Shown: positions 54,460-62,907 of the stretch, one piece after another
Position numbering within the stretch: the first letter of the stretch is position 1
How the letters are laid out: every line of letters starts with the position of its first letter
NCBI GenBank assembly: GCA_041658705.1
Contig: JBAZZT010000008.1
Span: forward strand, 1 to 64,000
DNA from: CAIKNB01 sp041658705
Lineage (GTDB): Bacteria; Patescibacteriota; Patescibacteriia; 2-12-FULL-60-25
Direction: 5' to 3'
Length of the DNA: 64,000 nt
The notes under the pieces: model-generated
Databases searched by the model: none
What the model was told of the DNA's origin: nothing
Seen by the model: only the letters and a program-made list of their open reading frames with translations
Made by a program: the position numbers and the translations under genes

Positions 54460-56211
54460 CTACTTCTTGGGTCTGAAGGCTCGGACGTCGATGGCTGCCG
54501 TTTCCGGCCTCTTGCCGTCTTCCGGTTCGGCCATGGGGATGGCCGGAGGGCAGTCGACCGGCATGCCGCGTGACGTCGGTGCTTCTTCTTCCGCGAAGGG
54601 TTCGGTAGTAGGAAAGCTTCGGACGCCGTGTTCGCTTCGCGGAGTGTAGTTGTTCCGCGGCGTGGGCATGGTGACGGGCAGAGGCGGAGGGCCGTGCCTT
54701 AGCGGCGGCGTCTGCTGCGGAAGCGGCGGAGGGCCGTGCCTTGGCGCTGGCTGCGGTACGATCGCGGCTAGCATGACGGCTGTCTTCGTGCCCTCGGGTC
54801 GCGGATCAGGCCGGGGCGGACGACCGGCGGGAATTTCGCGTCGCGTCGCCGTGATCGCGCTATTGGGATTCGGCGGCGGATCGCTCACAGGTTCCTCGCG
54901 CGGCAGGGGCCGACGGAAATCTGGTCGCCGTACCGTCGGCGGACTTTCGGGTCGCGGCGGCAAGCCAGCCGGAATTCGTTGCAGGGTCGTGGTGATGGCC
55001 GGGCGGCTGGGCACTTCGGTCACCGGTACGTCCAGATTCGCCAGCACCGAGGTCGGAGCGAATCCAGGAGTCGGACAGGCGATCGGGGCCGGTGGCGGAT
55101 CGCTGGGCAGCATCTCGACGCTCGGATCCCACATCGGAATCAAAGTCACGGTATGTCCGCTGTCCGGTTCCTCGTCCAAGAAGGCCAGCCCGTTGTCCGT
55201 TCCTTCTTTGCCGGTCAGCAACTGCATGAGCTCTGGCGTCGAGAGTCCGCGTGCGCCGAGTTCGCGCAGCACCGTGTTGACCAGCGCCAGGAACTGCACT
55301 GAAGAGGCCAGCCCGTTGAGCGTTCCTTCTTCGTCGGTCAGCAACTGCTTGAGCTCGGGTGTCGTGATTCCACGTTCGCCGAAAGCCTGCAGTACCGTGT
55401 TGACCAGCGCCGGGAACTGCACTGACTCCTCTTGCGCTCGCTTGTCCAGCTCTTGCATGTAGTCAAAGGCGTCGCGTGCCATGGCGCGGGCGTTCATGTC
55501 CACCTTCTCATGCTTCTTGGATTCCTTGAGCGCAGCCTTGAGCTTCTCGATTTCAGCCTTGGCGCCCTTGAGCTCGTCCTCGAGCCGCTTCGTTTCCGCT
55601 TCGGCGAAGGCTAGCTCTACCCCGGACTCTTCGGGGTCGGGGGGAGGAATCGATGGAAAGGCTTGCAGGATGTCGAGCTCGTGCCGGGCTTCCCGCAACT
55701 CTTGTTCCATCGCCGCGAAGGCTTCCGAAGGATTCTCGCGTCGGCTGTCTCGGATCAAGCTCTTCTCGATTACCTCGACGTGTTCGTGGCTCAAGCGCTG
55801 CATGCGCTCAAGCACCGCCTTGGTGACGCCGCGATTCCAAGCGATGGTGTCGCGGAGCTCATCCATTGATTCGTTGGGGTATTCGCCGATCGTGACTGAC
55901 GTACCGGCGACCAGGATGAGTTCCGGGTCATGTTTCAGGCCGAAGAGGAGATTCGGGAAGAGCGGCTTGCCTTCTTCCTTCAAGGTCTCCACCTCGACCA
56001 GCTTGGTCTCGGTGCCGAGCTTGAACGCCTTCTTCACGAAGACGACGCCCGAGCGCAAGATGTAAGTCTTGTTCTCCACGTCACGGCAATCGATCACGTC
56101 GCCTTCGCTGTACGGCATATCGTAGATCGAGGGTTCGCTGCTCTTGCTCTTTACTTCTGCACCGGTCGCCAAATCAACGACCTTGGCCTTGCCAGGCTTA
56201 TCCGAAGCCAT
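54460..56211 (-). CDS. 583-aa protein: beta-barrel-like N-terminus, coiled coil, Pro-rich tail
   Basis: Residues of about 20-100 look like a jelly-roll/cyclic-nucleotide-binding-like barrel (GDVIDCRDVENKTYILRSGV), but the phosphate-binding cassette is not recognisable. Residues of about 115-250 are helical with a coiled coil (ETKRLEDELKGAKAEIEKLK). Two tandem helical units follow (VQFPALVNTVLQAFGERGIT and VQFLALVNTVLRELGARGLS, each ending TPEL-QLLT-EGT-NGLA), a recent DNA-level duplication (about 55190-55430). The last 230 residues are Pro/Arg-rich with repeated words (IPAGLPPRPES / IPAGRPPRPDP; HGPPPLP twice), probably disordered. No signal peptide, so a cytoplasmic scaffold or regulator. 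GAGG 5 nt upstream picks the ATG at 56211 over 56256. Confidence 0.6.
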   Translation of the reverse strand: MASDKPGKAKVVDLATGAEVKSKSSEPSIYDMPYSEGDVIDCRDVENKTYILRSGVVFVKKAFKLGTETKLVEVETLKEEGKPLFPNLLFGLKHDPELILVAGTSVTIGEYPNESMDELRDTIAWNRGVTKAVLERMQRLSHEHVEVIEKSLIRDSRRENPSEAFAAMEQELREARHELDILQAFPSIPPPDPEESGVELAFAEAETKRLEDELKGAKAEIEKLKAALKESKKHEKVDMNARAMARDAFDYMQELDKRAQEESVQFPALVNTVLQAFGERGITTPELKQLLTDEEGTLNGLASSVQFLALVNTVLRELGARGLSTPELMQLLTGKEGTDNGLAFLDEEPDSGHTVTLIPMWDPSVEMLPSDPPPAPIACPTPGFAPTSVLANLDVPVTEVPSRPAITTTLQRIPAGLPPRPESPPTVRRPDFRRPLPREEPVSDPPPNPNSAITATRREIPAGRPPRPDPRPEGTKTAVMLAAIVPQPAPRHGPPPLPQQTPPLRHGPPPLPVTMPTPRNNYTPRSEHGVRSFPTTEPFAEEEAPTSRGMPVDCPPAIPMAEPEDGKRPETAAIDVRAFRPKK

Positions 56212-56248
56212 GTTTGCCTCATTTGGAAAGTGCGGGTTTACGTCTGAC

Positions 56249-56299
56249 GTTGGCACTATACCAACAAACGACCGTATCTGAAAAAGCCCCTTTTGTCAA
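56249..56299 (-). promoter_or_regulatory. Promoter and operator-like palindrome
   Basis: On the minus strand TTGACA (56294-56299), 17-nt spacer, TACGGT (56271-56276). A second -10, TATAGT (56255-56260), is embedded in GTTGG-cactata-CCAAC (56249-56265), which could be a repressor site. Confidence 0.5.
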
Positions 56300-56323
56300 G
56301 GGATTCGCCTGATTTTCGCTACT

Positions 56324-57529
56324 TTATGGGCTAAGCGGACGCATTTTTACCAAGCGCCGCGAGACTCGTTGGTCGGGACGTTTGTAAATCAAATTTTCGG
56401 TTTTTTTCTCCTGCGGAAAAAACGGCACGAGCGCATAACCCAAGCCCTGCAGTTCAGGTTCAAGATTGACGAAGGCGTGCGCCTCGCGGTTCAAGAACCC
56501 CGGCCAGATGCAGACGAGTTCGGCTTGCGGCGCCAGCGTGGGCAGAAGCGCGCGCAAGGAGTCGCGCCACAAATCCGAGATTGCGCTCGCGGATTTTTCC
56601 AGATCGTGTTTTGTCTCGTTGCCTTTGAGCGGCGGACCCAAATAGCCCTCGGTCACGACTCGATCGACGCCGTGCGCTTTCAGATGTTGCGCCGTGCGCC
56701 GCACATCTTGCACGTGCAGAGCGAAACGCGCCGCGTCGTCAGGGCGCAGGATTTTTTCTTTGAGCAACCAAGCGATATTTTTTTGCGTGTCGGCGATTTG
56801 TTTGGCTGCGATATCCGAGCCGATGATGAGTTTGGCTTGGCTCGCCAGCGCGGCTTCCATCAGGATCGTCCCGCCGCCGCAGAACGGATCGAGCAGCGTG
56901 CCGCCGTCGGGTACGCGCGCCAGGTTGACCATGATGCGCGCCAGCTTGGGCGGCAGCATGCCGTTCAGCTCATCGCGCGCCGGTCGGCCGTAGTCGCGCA
57001 AGCTCCAGGCATCCGCATCCTGCACCTCGCTCGTGTAGCCGAGCGCGACTTGCGTGCCATGCACCAGCAGACATACATCCAAACCTTCTGTGGTGAGCTT
57101 GAGCTTGGCCACCGCAGCCGGCGTGATCTCGTCGTTGTTTTTTCCCGTGACCCAGCGCGAGGCGAGGCTGCGCGCTCTCAATTCCTTTTTGAACGCGATG
57201 GCTTGGGCAGAGAGTTTTTTTTGCGCCGCGGCCGCTCCGCCGTAGACCGTCCAGCCGAAATCGATGCGCTTGCCGCGCAGCCGGGGAGCCAAAATTTCCG
57301 CCGCCCGCGCCGCGGAAAAATCCTGCCAGGGCATTTCGGCGGCGATCACACCGAGCTTAACCGTCCCGCCTAACAGGTTCATCAAGACGGGACCATCCCA
57401 CGCCGGGTCATTGATGAGCACTGCTTTGCCGCAAACGGCGCTAATCTCGGCGTTTGGCCGCAAAGCCGTGATTTCGGCTAAGCTAAGCCGCGGATGGCTG
57501 CCAAAAACCAAAAAATTCGACATGCTCAT
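56324..57529 (-). CDS. RNA methyltransferase (Trm11/UPF0020-like)
   Basis: 401 aa. An N-terminal THUMP-like region with ferredoxin-type strands precedes a Rossmann methyltransferase: motif I TLLDPFCGGGTILMEAA, and the catalytic loop VVTEGYLGPPL, a variant of [DN]PPY found in Trm11-type tRNA m2G10 methyltransferases and relatives. It probably methylates a guanine N2 in tRNA or rRNA. The exact position cannot be told. The start is the first ATG (57529) or the third codon; no Shine-Dalgarno sequence. Divergent from the coiled-coil gene at 57711. Confidence 0.82.
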   Translation of the reverse strand: MSMSNFLVFGSHPRLSLAEITALRPNAEISAVCGKAVLINDPAWDGPVLMNLLGGTVKLGVIAAEMPWQDFSAARAAEILAPRLRGKRIDFGWTVYGGAAAAQKKLSAQAIAFKKELRARSLASRWVTGKNNDEITPAAVAKLKLTTEGLDVCLLVHGTQVALGYTSEVQDADAWSLRDYGRPARDELNGMLPPKLARIMVNLARVPDGGTLLDPFCGGGTILMEAALASQAKLIIGSDIAAKQIADTQKNIAWLLKEKILRPDDAARFALHVQDVRRTAQHLKAHGVDRVVTEGYLGPPLKGNETKHDLEKSASAISDLWRDSLRALLPTLAPQAELVCIWPGFLNREAHAFVNLEPELQGLGYALVPFFPQEKKTENLIYKRPDQRVSRRLVKMRPLSP

Positions 57530-57710
57530 ATGCTACTACTATTGACGCGGGACGTCACTTGACTAAGAGCCTGTATTATGATGAATTGAGGCGTTCGCCT
57601 GATTGAAGTGAATCGTCCGAATGAGGCTTATAAAGGCGGACGTTCGGACTTTTGAAAAAGGAAGAAGCATGGAAACGGCAAGTTACCCTGTCTGCTTGGA
57701 GGGCCGGGCC

Positions 57711-60647
57711 ATGAAGAGGATTCTCGTGTGGTTCCTACCGCTCATGTTGTTGCTGGGTTGGGTCCGTCCGGCGCAAGCCGTCGAGATCGAACCCATGGAG
57801 GGCGTCCATTATTGGATCATGCCCAACTGTGGCGACTACGATGGGACGTGTGCCCGCATCGCGCCGAACATCAATCTGAACACGCCGCGCTTCGCGGCCA
57901 AGCTGGGCACGACCCAGATGACCATCCGTAATGCCAACCGCACCGGGACGATTGCCTTGTGCCATCGGCCGGGTGACGGCTATCACATGGGCAAGGTCAA
58001 CTCGGTCGAGGAACGCGGCAGCGATGCCGTGTGGAAGTCCTGCCCCGACGAAAAAGAGCAGTACGTCTACGTGCTGCCCGGTCAGGTGATCAAAATCCCC
58101 AAGATCAAGCACCTGTCCTTCGTCGAGGAAGAACGGATCAAGGCCGCGCTCAAGATCTGCCGCACATCGCAGTGCGCGGTCGATAACGCCAAGAAGCTCG
58201 GCGCGCAGATCGACGGCGAAAAGCAGTCGATCAACGTGCACGACGCCGACCCCATCATCGCAGAGATCAAAGCCTGCGAGAGCGAGGAATGCGCGGTCGG
58301 CGTAGCCAAGCGGCTCGGCGCCAACATCAAATCAACGCCACCGCCCGCGCCTACCCAATCGCAGACGCTCGCGCCACCTCCGGTGACGCCTCCGCCGGCC
58401 AGCAGCCAGACGACGCTGGCCGAACCAGTCGCGAGCGCCGCGAATTCCGCCGCCCCACCGGCTCCCCAGCCGAGCGCGGGCGACAAACTCATGGCTCAAC
58501 TCACGGCCTGCGACGGCGACGATGCGTGCAAGCTCGCCGCGCTCGAAGCAGGTGGCCTTGGCCTGAAGGAAAAGATGTCACGGACCACGACGGTCCAATT
58601 CCCGAAGACCTTGTGGCTCTTGCTCGTGCTCAACTCGGTTCTCTGCCTCGCCGGCCTGGTCTACAGCGCCAAGAAAAAGTTGGGGTTCGAACGGACCCTT
58701 AAGGCCATCTCGGATAGGCAGACCAAGCAACTCAAGGACCACGAGTCCATCGAAGCCAAGCAAGCCGAAAAGCAGCGCGCAGGCGAGGAACGGATCTTCA
58801 GCCTGGCCAAGCTCTTCGACATCCCCGTGGCCTCGGGCGCGAACGTCGACTGCGTCTTGATGCTGCTAAAGCAGGACGGCGAAGACAAAGCTACGTTGCT
58901 CGAGACCAAAACCGCGTTGCTAAAGAAACTCGAGACCGGCTTCTGCAGTTTCCTCAAGGACGACTGCGGTAAGGAGCTGAAGCAAGGCGTCGCGCTGGAA
59001 AGCTTGTGGCAAGACGTCCGTGAAACAGCGGTCGGCGGCCACGCTGAAGTGAAACGCGCCAAGACCGAGGCCAGGGAAGCGCAAGAAAAGACCAAGGCCG
59101 AGGCCCTGGCGTTCGAAGGCCGGCGGAGAGATCTGGCCGATGCCCACAAGGCCAAGGTCGGAAGATTGAACGGTGAGTTGACCACGGCCAAGGAAGCGTT
59201 GGAAAAGGCCCAAGAGTCATTCCGCGATTTGGAGGCCATCAAGCAGCACTTCATGCGGATCGCCCCGCTCATGCCCGAGAGCGACAAGACGTTCGTCAAG
59301 ATCGACAACGAGCTGACCATGCTTGTCGAGAAGCAGGCTGTGTTGCATGTCTTGTGTGACGAGTACGAGGCGTCGGGTGACGAGAAGTTCGCCGCGATCC
59401 GGGAACAGCGCCAGAAGGTCGAAACGCGCATCCAGGAACTCCACCCACAACGGGAAGAGCCCGCCCAGCTCCGTGCGGAATTCGAAGGCTTGTATTTCAG
59501 GCTGACGGGTTTCAAGTCCACGGAGATCGTCCTCTACGAAGAGGCGCAGCGCGATCGCAACGACGCCGCCGAAGAACGCGGCAAGGCCAAGGTCGAACTC
59601 GACCAGGCCGAGGCGACGCGCACGACCGTTCAGGAAGAAGAGCGCCTCTTGCAGGAGCGCGTCGCCAAGTTCGAGGCTCACCAAGCCGAACAGCTGGCGA
59701 TCCTGAACAGCGGCAAGGAAGCGAAGTTGCGCGAGTGGCAAGACATCGAGCAACGCCGCGCAGAGACGGACGGCGCCAAGCTCAAGGCGCAGTCATATCT
59801 CGCCCACATCCTGCAATTGATGCAGGACCTCTTGAACCAGATGGAACTGGGCGGGCTTACCCCCGAAGAGTTCCTCGAACTGAAGAGGCCTTCGGGCATC
59901 GTGCAAGAGTTGGCCCGGACCATCGGCGGTCTGAAGCAGACGATCGATCAGGACAAGCAAGACCTGGAAGCGGCCAATGGGAACTACCGGTCGTCGGTCG
60001 ATCGCGCCAACGGACTCGATGGGGAAGTGGCCACGCTCCGGGACGAACTGACGAAGGTCAAGGCTGACCTGGAGCAGGCCAAGGGCGAGCTGGAACAGTT
60101 GAACACGAGCTCCAGCGAGCAAATCACCAAGCTGCAGACGGTCATCACCGATAAGCAGGGCGAGATCGATGACTTGCTTAGTCGGATGCAGTCGAGCGAG
60201 GACAGCATCGACCTGGATGGTGATGCCTTGAAGCAGCAGGATCCCCCGAAGGATCTCATGGCGGCAGCCGACGCAGTCGAAAACCCCCAGGGTTCCGGCG
60301 CACGCAAGACCAAGGGCTATGAAGAAGGCGAGCTGCTTCCGAAGCCCGAAGTCGCGGTCGACTTTTTCCAGGCGTTGCGCCACGCGCTCGTCTCGAAGGA
60401 GCAAATCGTCGTCGACAGCGCAGAAAAGGTTTGGCTGTTGTTCGACTTGCAGCGCCGCAACCTCTTCCGGTTCGGCTTGGCGGGGATCTTCCCCGAAGGT
60501 TTGCCCGACAAGCTCAAGGGCATCGAAAAGCGCGACAACGTAAGCGCGCGCCTCGCCAAAGCGAAGATCCCGGACATGCAGTGGTTCTTGGAGGTCTTCG
60601 AGCCGAACAGGCCCACCAACTATCCGCACATGGCCACTGCCACGTAG
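57711..60647 (+). CDS. 978-aa coiled-coil membrane protein with signal peptide
   Basis: Signal peptide (about 1-23, ILVWFLPLMLLLGWVRPAQA). An exported domain with cysteine pairs follows (about 24-210; NCGDYDGTCARI, ICRTSQCAVDNA, ACESEECAVGVA: the last two are internal repeats). Next come a Pro-rich linker, a third related unit (ACDGDDACKLAALEAGG), one membrane helix (about 305-325, LWLLLVLNSVLCLAGLVYS), and about 480 residues of coiled coil (EVKRAKTEAREAQEKTKAEA) inside the cell. A C-terminal helical domain (about 890-978) closes it. Topology puts the Cys domain outside and the coil inside, suiting a structural or tethering role. GGAGG before the ATG at 57711 and the signal peptide fix the start; ATGs at 57621 and 57669 are less likely. 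Function unknown. Confidence 0.65.
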   Translation: MKRILVWFLPLMLLLGWVRPAQAVEIEPMEGVHYWIMPNCGDYDGTCARIAPNINLNTPRFAAKLGTTQMTIRNANRTGTIALCHRPGDGYHMGKVNSVEERGSDAVWKSCPDEKEQYVYVLPGQVIKIPKIKHLSFVEEERIKAALKICRTSQCAVDNAKKLGAQIDGEKQSINVHDADPIIAEIKACESEECAVGVAKRLGANIKSTPPPAPTQSQTLAPPPVTPPPASSQTTLAEPVASAANSAAPPAPQPSAGDKLMAQLTACDGDDACKLAALEAGGLGLKEKMSRTTTVQFPKTLWLLLVLNSVLCLAGLVYSAKKKLGFERTLKAISDRQTKQLKDHESIEAKQAEKQRAGEERIFSLAKLFDIPVASGANVDCVLMLLKQDGEDKATLLETKTALLKKLETGFCSFLKDDCGKELKQGVALESLWQDVRETAVGGHAEVKRAKTEAREAQEKTKAEALAFEGRRRDLADAHKAKVGRLNGELTTAKEALEKAQESFRDLEAIKQHFMRIAPLMPESDKTFVKIDNELTMLVEKQAVLHVLCDEYEASGDEKFAAIREQRQKVETRIQELHPQREEPAQLRAEFEGLYFRLTGFKSTEIVLYEEAQRDRNDAAEERGKAKVELDQAEATRTTVQEEERLLQERVAKFEAHQAEQLAILNSGKEAKLREWQDIEQRRAETDGAKLKAQSYLAHILQLMQDLLNQMELGGLTPEEFLELKRPSGIVQELARTIGGLKQTIDQDKQDLEAANGNYRSSVDRANGLDGEVATLRDELTKVKADLEQAKGELEQLNTSSSEQITKLQTVITDKQGEIDDLLSRMQSSEDSIDLDGDALKQQDPPKDLMAAADAVENPQGSGARKTKGYEEGELLPKPEVAVDFFQALRHALVSKEQIVVDSAEKVWLLFDLQRRNLFRFGLAGIFPEGLPDKLKGIEKRDNVSARLAKAKIPDMQWFLEVFEPNRPTNYPHMATAT

Positions 60648-60701
60648 CCGACTCTCGCGTCCGCATTCGGACGCGCCATGCAATCTACAGACTTGAATAC
60701 G

Positions 60702-60725
60702 CGCTCCCGCACTCGGGAGCGTTTT
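60702..60725 (+). terminator. Intrinsic terminator
   Basis: CGCTCCCG-cact-CGGGAGCG followed by TTTTGTTTTT. Confidence 0.92.
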
Positions 60726-60732
60726 GTTTTTG

Positions 60733-60804
60733 ACGAGCGACTAGCAACTAGCGACAAGCAACCAATTTCAGGTTTTTTGGTTGCTAGTTATTAGTCGCTC
60801 GTTG
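60733..60804. repeat. Imperfect long hairpin of GACTAGCAA words
   Basis: CGAGCGACTAGCAACTAGCG and CAAGCAACC pair with GGTTGCTAGTTATTAGTCGC around a T-rich loop. One of the degenerate ~7-bp-word repeats typical of this genome. Confidence 0.7.
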
Positions 60805-60816
60805 CCCGTTACCTTC

Positions 60817-60845
60817 TTGACGTTTCCTCGGCTCTGGGTTAAGCT
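60817..60845 (+). promoter_or_regulatory. Promoter of the rpsF-ssb-rpsR operon
   Basis: TTGACG (60817-60822), 17-nt spacer, TAAGCT (60840-60845). Confidence 0.6.
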
Positions 60846-60866
60846 CGCAGCGTTAAAAATCTAATC

Positions 60867-60913
60867 ATGGGTGGCCATTCCAGCTTTGCTGGAGGTCCCA
60901 AATAGGGACCCAT
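60867..60913 (+). promoter_or_regulatory. Structured rpsF leader, possible S6:S18 site
   Basis: Outer pairing ATGGGT/ACCCAT encloses two small hairpins (TCCAGC/GCTGGA and GGTCCC/GGGACC). The rpsF leader in many bacteria folds into a motif bound by S6:S18 for feedback control; position fits, but I cannot match the conserved loop residues with certainty. Confidence 0.45.
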
Positions 60914-60923
60914 CCTGTGTCCT

Positions 60924-61472
60924 ATGGATCAACGTACTCGCGAGTACGAGTTGCTCTACATCATTTCCGCGTCCTTCACGGACGACGAGATGGGAGCAAT
61001 CGAAGGTCGCATCAAGGCGCTCCTGGAAAAGAATGGAGCGTCGATAATCTCGACCAACCGGCTGGGCAAATTCCGGTTGACTTATCCTATAAAGAAGCAG
61101 CGGCACGGGCATTACGTCATGCTGCGTCTCAACGCCGATACCCAAGCGGTGTCCAAGATGGAAGAGGCGTTGCGCATAACGCCCGAGGTGTTGCGCGATA
61201 TTTTTGTGCGCGCCGATGAAGTGGGCAGCGATAAGTTTGACCTGGTGCAGTTCACCGAGGTCAACATCGATCTCAAGGCCGAACAGCGCGATCGCCGCGG
61301 CAAAGAGGTCCGTCCCGACGAAAAGTCCAAAGCCATCGCGGACATCAAGTCCGGCGTGGCCGCGCTCGAAGGTGAAGACAAGGGTGAAGACAAGCCGGCG
61401 GAAACCAAGCCTGATCTCTCGGACGAAGAGCTGACGAAGAAAATCGACAGCGCCCTTGCCGACAAGATATAA
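60924..61472 (+). CDS. rpsF: 30S ribosomal protein S6
   Basis: 182 aa: a normal S6 core (about 1-100) plus an 80-residue charged extension. Core hallmarks: REYELLYIISASFTDDEMGA, RLGKFRLTYPIKKQRHGHYV and VLRDIFVRADEVG. S6 pairs with S18 on the platform of the 30S subunit. The extension (EDKGEDKPAETKPDLSDEEL) is acidic and probably disordered. No Shine-Dalgarno sequence precedes the ATG, but a structured leader does. First gene of the conserved rpsF-ssb-rpsR cluster. Confidence 0.95.
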   Translation: MDQRTREYELLYIISASFTDDEMGAIEGRIKALLEKNGASIISTNRLGKFRLTYPIKKQRHGHYVMLRLNADTQAVSKMEEALRITPEVLRDIFVRADEVGSDKFDLVQFTEVNIDLKAEQRDRRGKEVRPDEKSKAIADIKSGVAALEGEDKGEDKPAETKPDLSDEELTKKIDSALADKI

Positions 61473-61475
61473 TCA

Positions 61476-61543
61476 ATGCCGAATGCCAAATTGCAAATGC
61501 CAAATTTAATTCGTCATTTGTAATTCATAATTGATAATTGAAT
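61476..61543. repeat. Tandem ATGCCAAATT words forming a hairpin
   Basis: AATGCCGAATGCCAAATTGC and AAATGCCAAATT face ATTTGTAATTCATAATTG. It fills the rpsF-ssb gap with degenerate 7-mer-like words. Confidence 0.65.
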
Positions 61544-61544
61544 T

Positions 61545-61997
61545 ATGAACCTCAACCGCGCCATGATCATCGGTAACCTGACTCGCGATCCGGAGAGCCG
61601 CACCATCCCCAGCGGACAGAATGTGTGCAACTTCTCCGTCGCCACGTCATCGCAGTGGACCGATTCACAAGGCCAAAAACAGGAACGCACCGAATATCAT
61701 CCCATCGTCGCCTGGGGAAAGTTGGCCGACATCTGCACTCAATATCTGGCCAAAGGCCGCAAAGTCTACGTCGAAGGCCGCTTGCAGACCCGCGAGTGGG
61801 AAGGTCAGGACGGCGCCAAGAAACAGCGCACCGAGATCGTGGCCGAGAACATGATCATCCTGGACCGGGCGCCCCAAGGCGGCGCACCGCGCGAACCTTC
61901 GGCTCCGAGCGAACCGTCCGCACCACCCACGAACTCTTCGGCAGTCGACCCCGGTGTCGGCGGCCAAGAAATCCGTCTCGAAGACATACCGTTCTAA
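61545..61997 (+). CDS. ssb: Single-stranded DNA-binding protein
   Basis: 150 aa. OB fold with MNLNRAMIIGNLTRDPE, FSVATSSQWTDSQG, YHPIVAWGKLADICTQYLAK and GRKVYVEGRLQTREWEGQDG, then a Pro/Ser linker and the conserved acidic tip LEDIPF that recruits repair and replication proteins. SSB tetramers coat ssDNA during replication, and the tip suggests normal partner binding (RecQ at 7023 is a classical partner). Confidence 0.97.
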   Translation: MNLNRAMIIGNLTRDPESRTIPSGQNVCNFSVATSSQWTDSQGQKQERTEYHPIVAWGKLADICTQYLAKGRKVYVEGRLQTREWEGQDGAKKQRTEIVAENMIILDRAPQGGAPREPSAPSEPSAPPTNSSAVDPGVGGQEIRLEDIPF

Positions 61998-62075
61998 GAA
62001 AATTAAAAATTACAAATTACGAATTAAAAATACAGCATACGTAGATCGGAATAATTTGTAATTTGTAATTGAATA
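61998..62075. repeat. Tandem AAATTAC words forming a hairpin
   Basis: AAAATTAAAAATTACAAATT and ACGAATTAAAAAT at the left, AATAATTTGTAATTTGTAAT at the right. Occupies the ssb-rpsR gap. Confidence 0.65.
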
Positions 62076-62077
62076 TT

Positions 62078-62299
62078 ATGCCCAAATCCAAGAACGTCGA
62101 TCGGCAGTGCGCTTTCTGCCAATCCAACGTAAAAGCCATCAACTACAAAGATACCAACACGCTGCGCCGCTATCTTTCCTCATTCGGCAAGATCGTGCCG
62201 CGCAAACGCTCCGGCGTCTGCATGTGGCATCAGCGCAAGCTTTCGACCGCCATCAAGCGCGGACGTTTCATGGCGCTTCTGCCGTATCTCGTGCAATAA
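62078..62299 (+). CDS. rpsR: 30S ribosomal protein S18
   Basis: 73 aa. Zinc-type S18 with CAFC near the N-terminus and CMWHQRK later, INYKDTNTLRRYLSSFGKI and the basic RLL-like ending (KRGRFMALLPYL). S18 sits with S6 on the platform. The ATG at 62078 is used; ATG at 62069 is also in frame. rplI does not follow, unlike in most bacteria. Confidence 0.95.
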   Translation: MPKSKNVDRQCAFCQSNVKAINYKDTNTLRRYLSSFGKIVPRKRSGVCMWHQRKLSTAIKRGRFMALLPYLVQ

Positions 62300-62340
62300 A
62301 AACAAGGGAGTAGAAAGTAGAGGGTAGAGAGTAGCCAAGA

Positions 62341-62362
62341 AGACGGAGAAAATCCGTCTTTT
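62341..62362 (+). terminator. Terminator of the rpsF operon
   Basis: AGACGGA-gaaaa-TCCGTCT followed by TTTGCG. It lies about 40 nt after the rpsR stop. Confidence 0.75.
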
Positions 62363-62396
62363 GCGTTCTGTGGATTTTCGTATAACATGGCTCCAT

Positions 62397-62906
62397 ATGA
62401 GCGAAACTCCCACCCGCCAGCGTCCTTCTTGGGATGAATATTTTTTAGCCATCTGCAACGTCGTGGCCACCCGTTCGCATGATGTCGAGACGCAAATCGG
62501 CTGCGTGATCGTCAATCCTAAACGCCGCATCGTCTCGACCGGATACAACGGTTTGCCCGCCGGTGTTGACGATTCTTTTTGGGCCAAGGATCGGACCACC
62601 AAGGTGAATCTGCCAGGTGTTTTTTCGGACGAAATCGTGTATGAGATAGACAAGTACGATACGATCACCCACGCCGAAGCTAACGCCATCGTGTCCGCTT
62701 CGGAAGGGTTGCATGGCTGCACCATGTATTCCACGCTTTTTCCATGCAACGAATGCGCCAAGCTGGTCATCACGGCCGGCATAAAACGAATCGTGTACCG
62801 CGATCTCCGCGAATGGAAAGCGAATGCCATCTCCCGCAAATTTTTCGAGCAGGCGGGTATCGAAACCATTCGAATATCCGATTCAGCGGAAGCGAGCAAG
62901 GTCTGA
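62397..62906 (+). CDS. Deoxycytidylate (dCMP) deaminase
   Basis: 169 aa. Cytidine deaminase-like zinc site: HAEANAI (His92, Glu94) and PCNECAKL (Cys117, Cys120). The N-terminal RPSWDEYFLAICNVVATRSH and GCVIVNPKRRIVSTGYNG match the ComEB/dCMP deaminase group, which turns dCMP into dUMP for thymidylate synthesis. TATAAC at 62381 lies 10 nt before the ATG. The frame opens at 62361. The stop is one nucleotide before the next start (TGATATG). Confidence 0.9.
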   Translation: MSETPTRQRPSWDEYFLAICNVVATRSHDVETQIGCVIVNPKRRIVSTGYNGLPAGVDDSFWAKDRTTKVNLPGVFSDEIVYEIDKYDTITHAEANAIVSASEGLHGCTMYSTLFPCNECAKLVITAGIKRIVYRDLREWKANAISRKFFEQAGIETIRISDSAEASKV

Positions 62907-62907
62907 T

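Noticed and set aside
61476..62075. Regularly spaced A/T words as a possible CRISPR array
   Set aside because: Words are 7-10 bp, degenerate, without spacers of constant length and without cas genes in the window.
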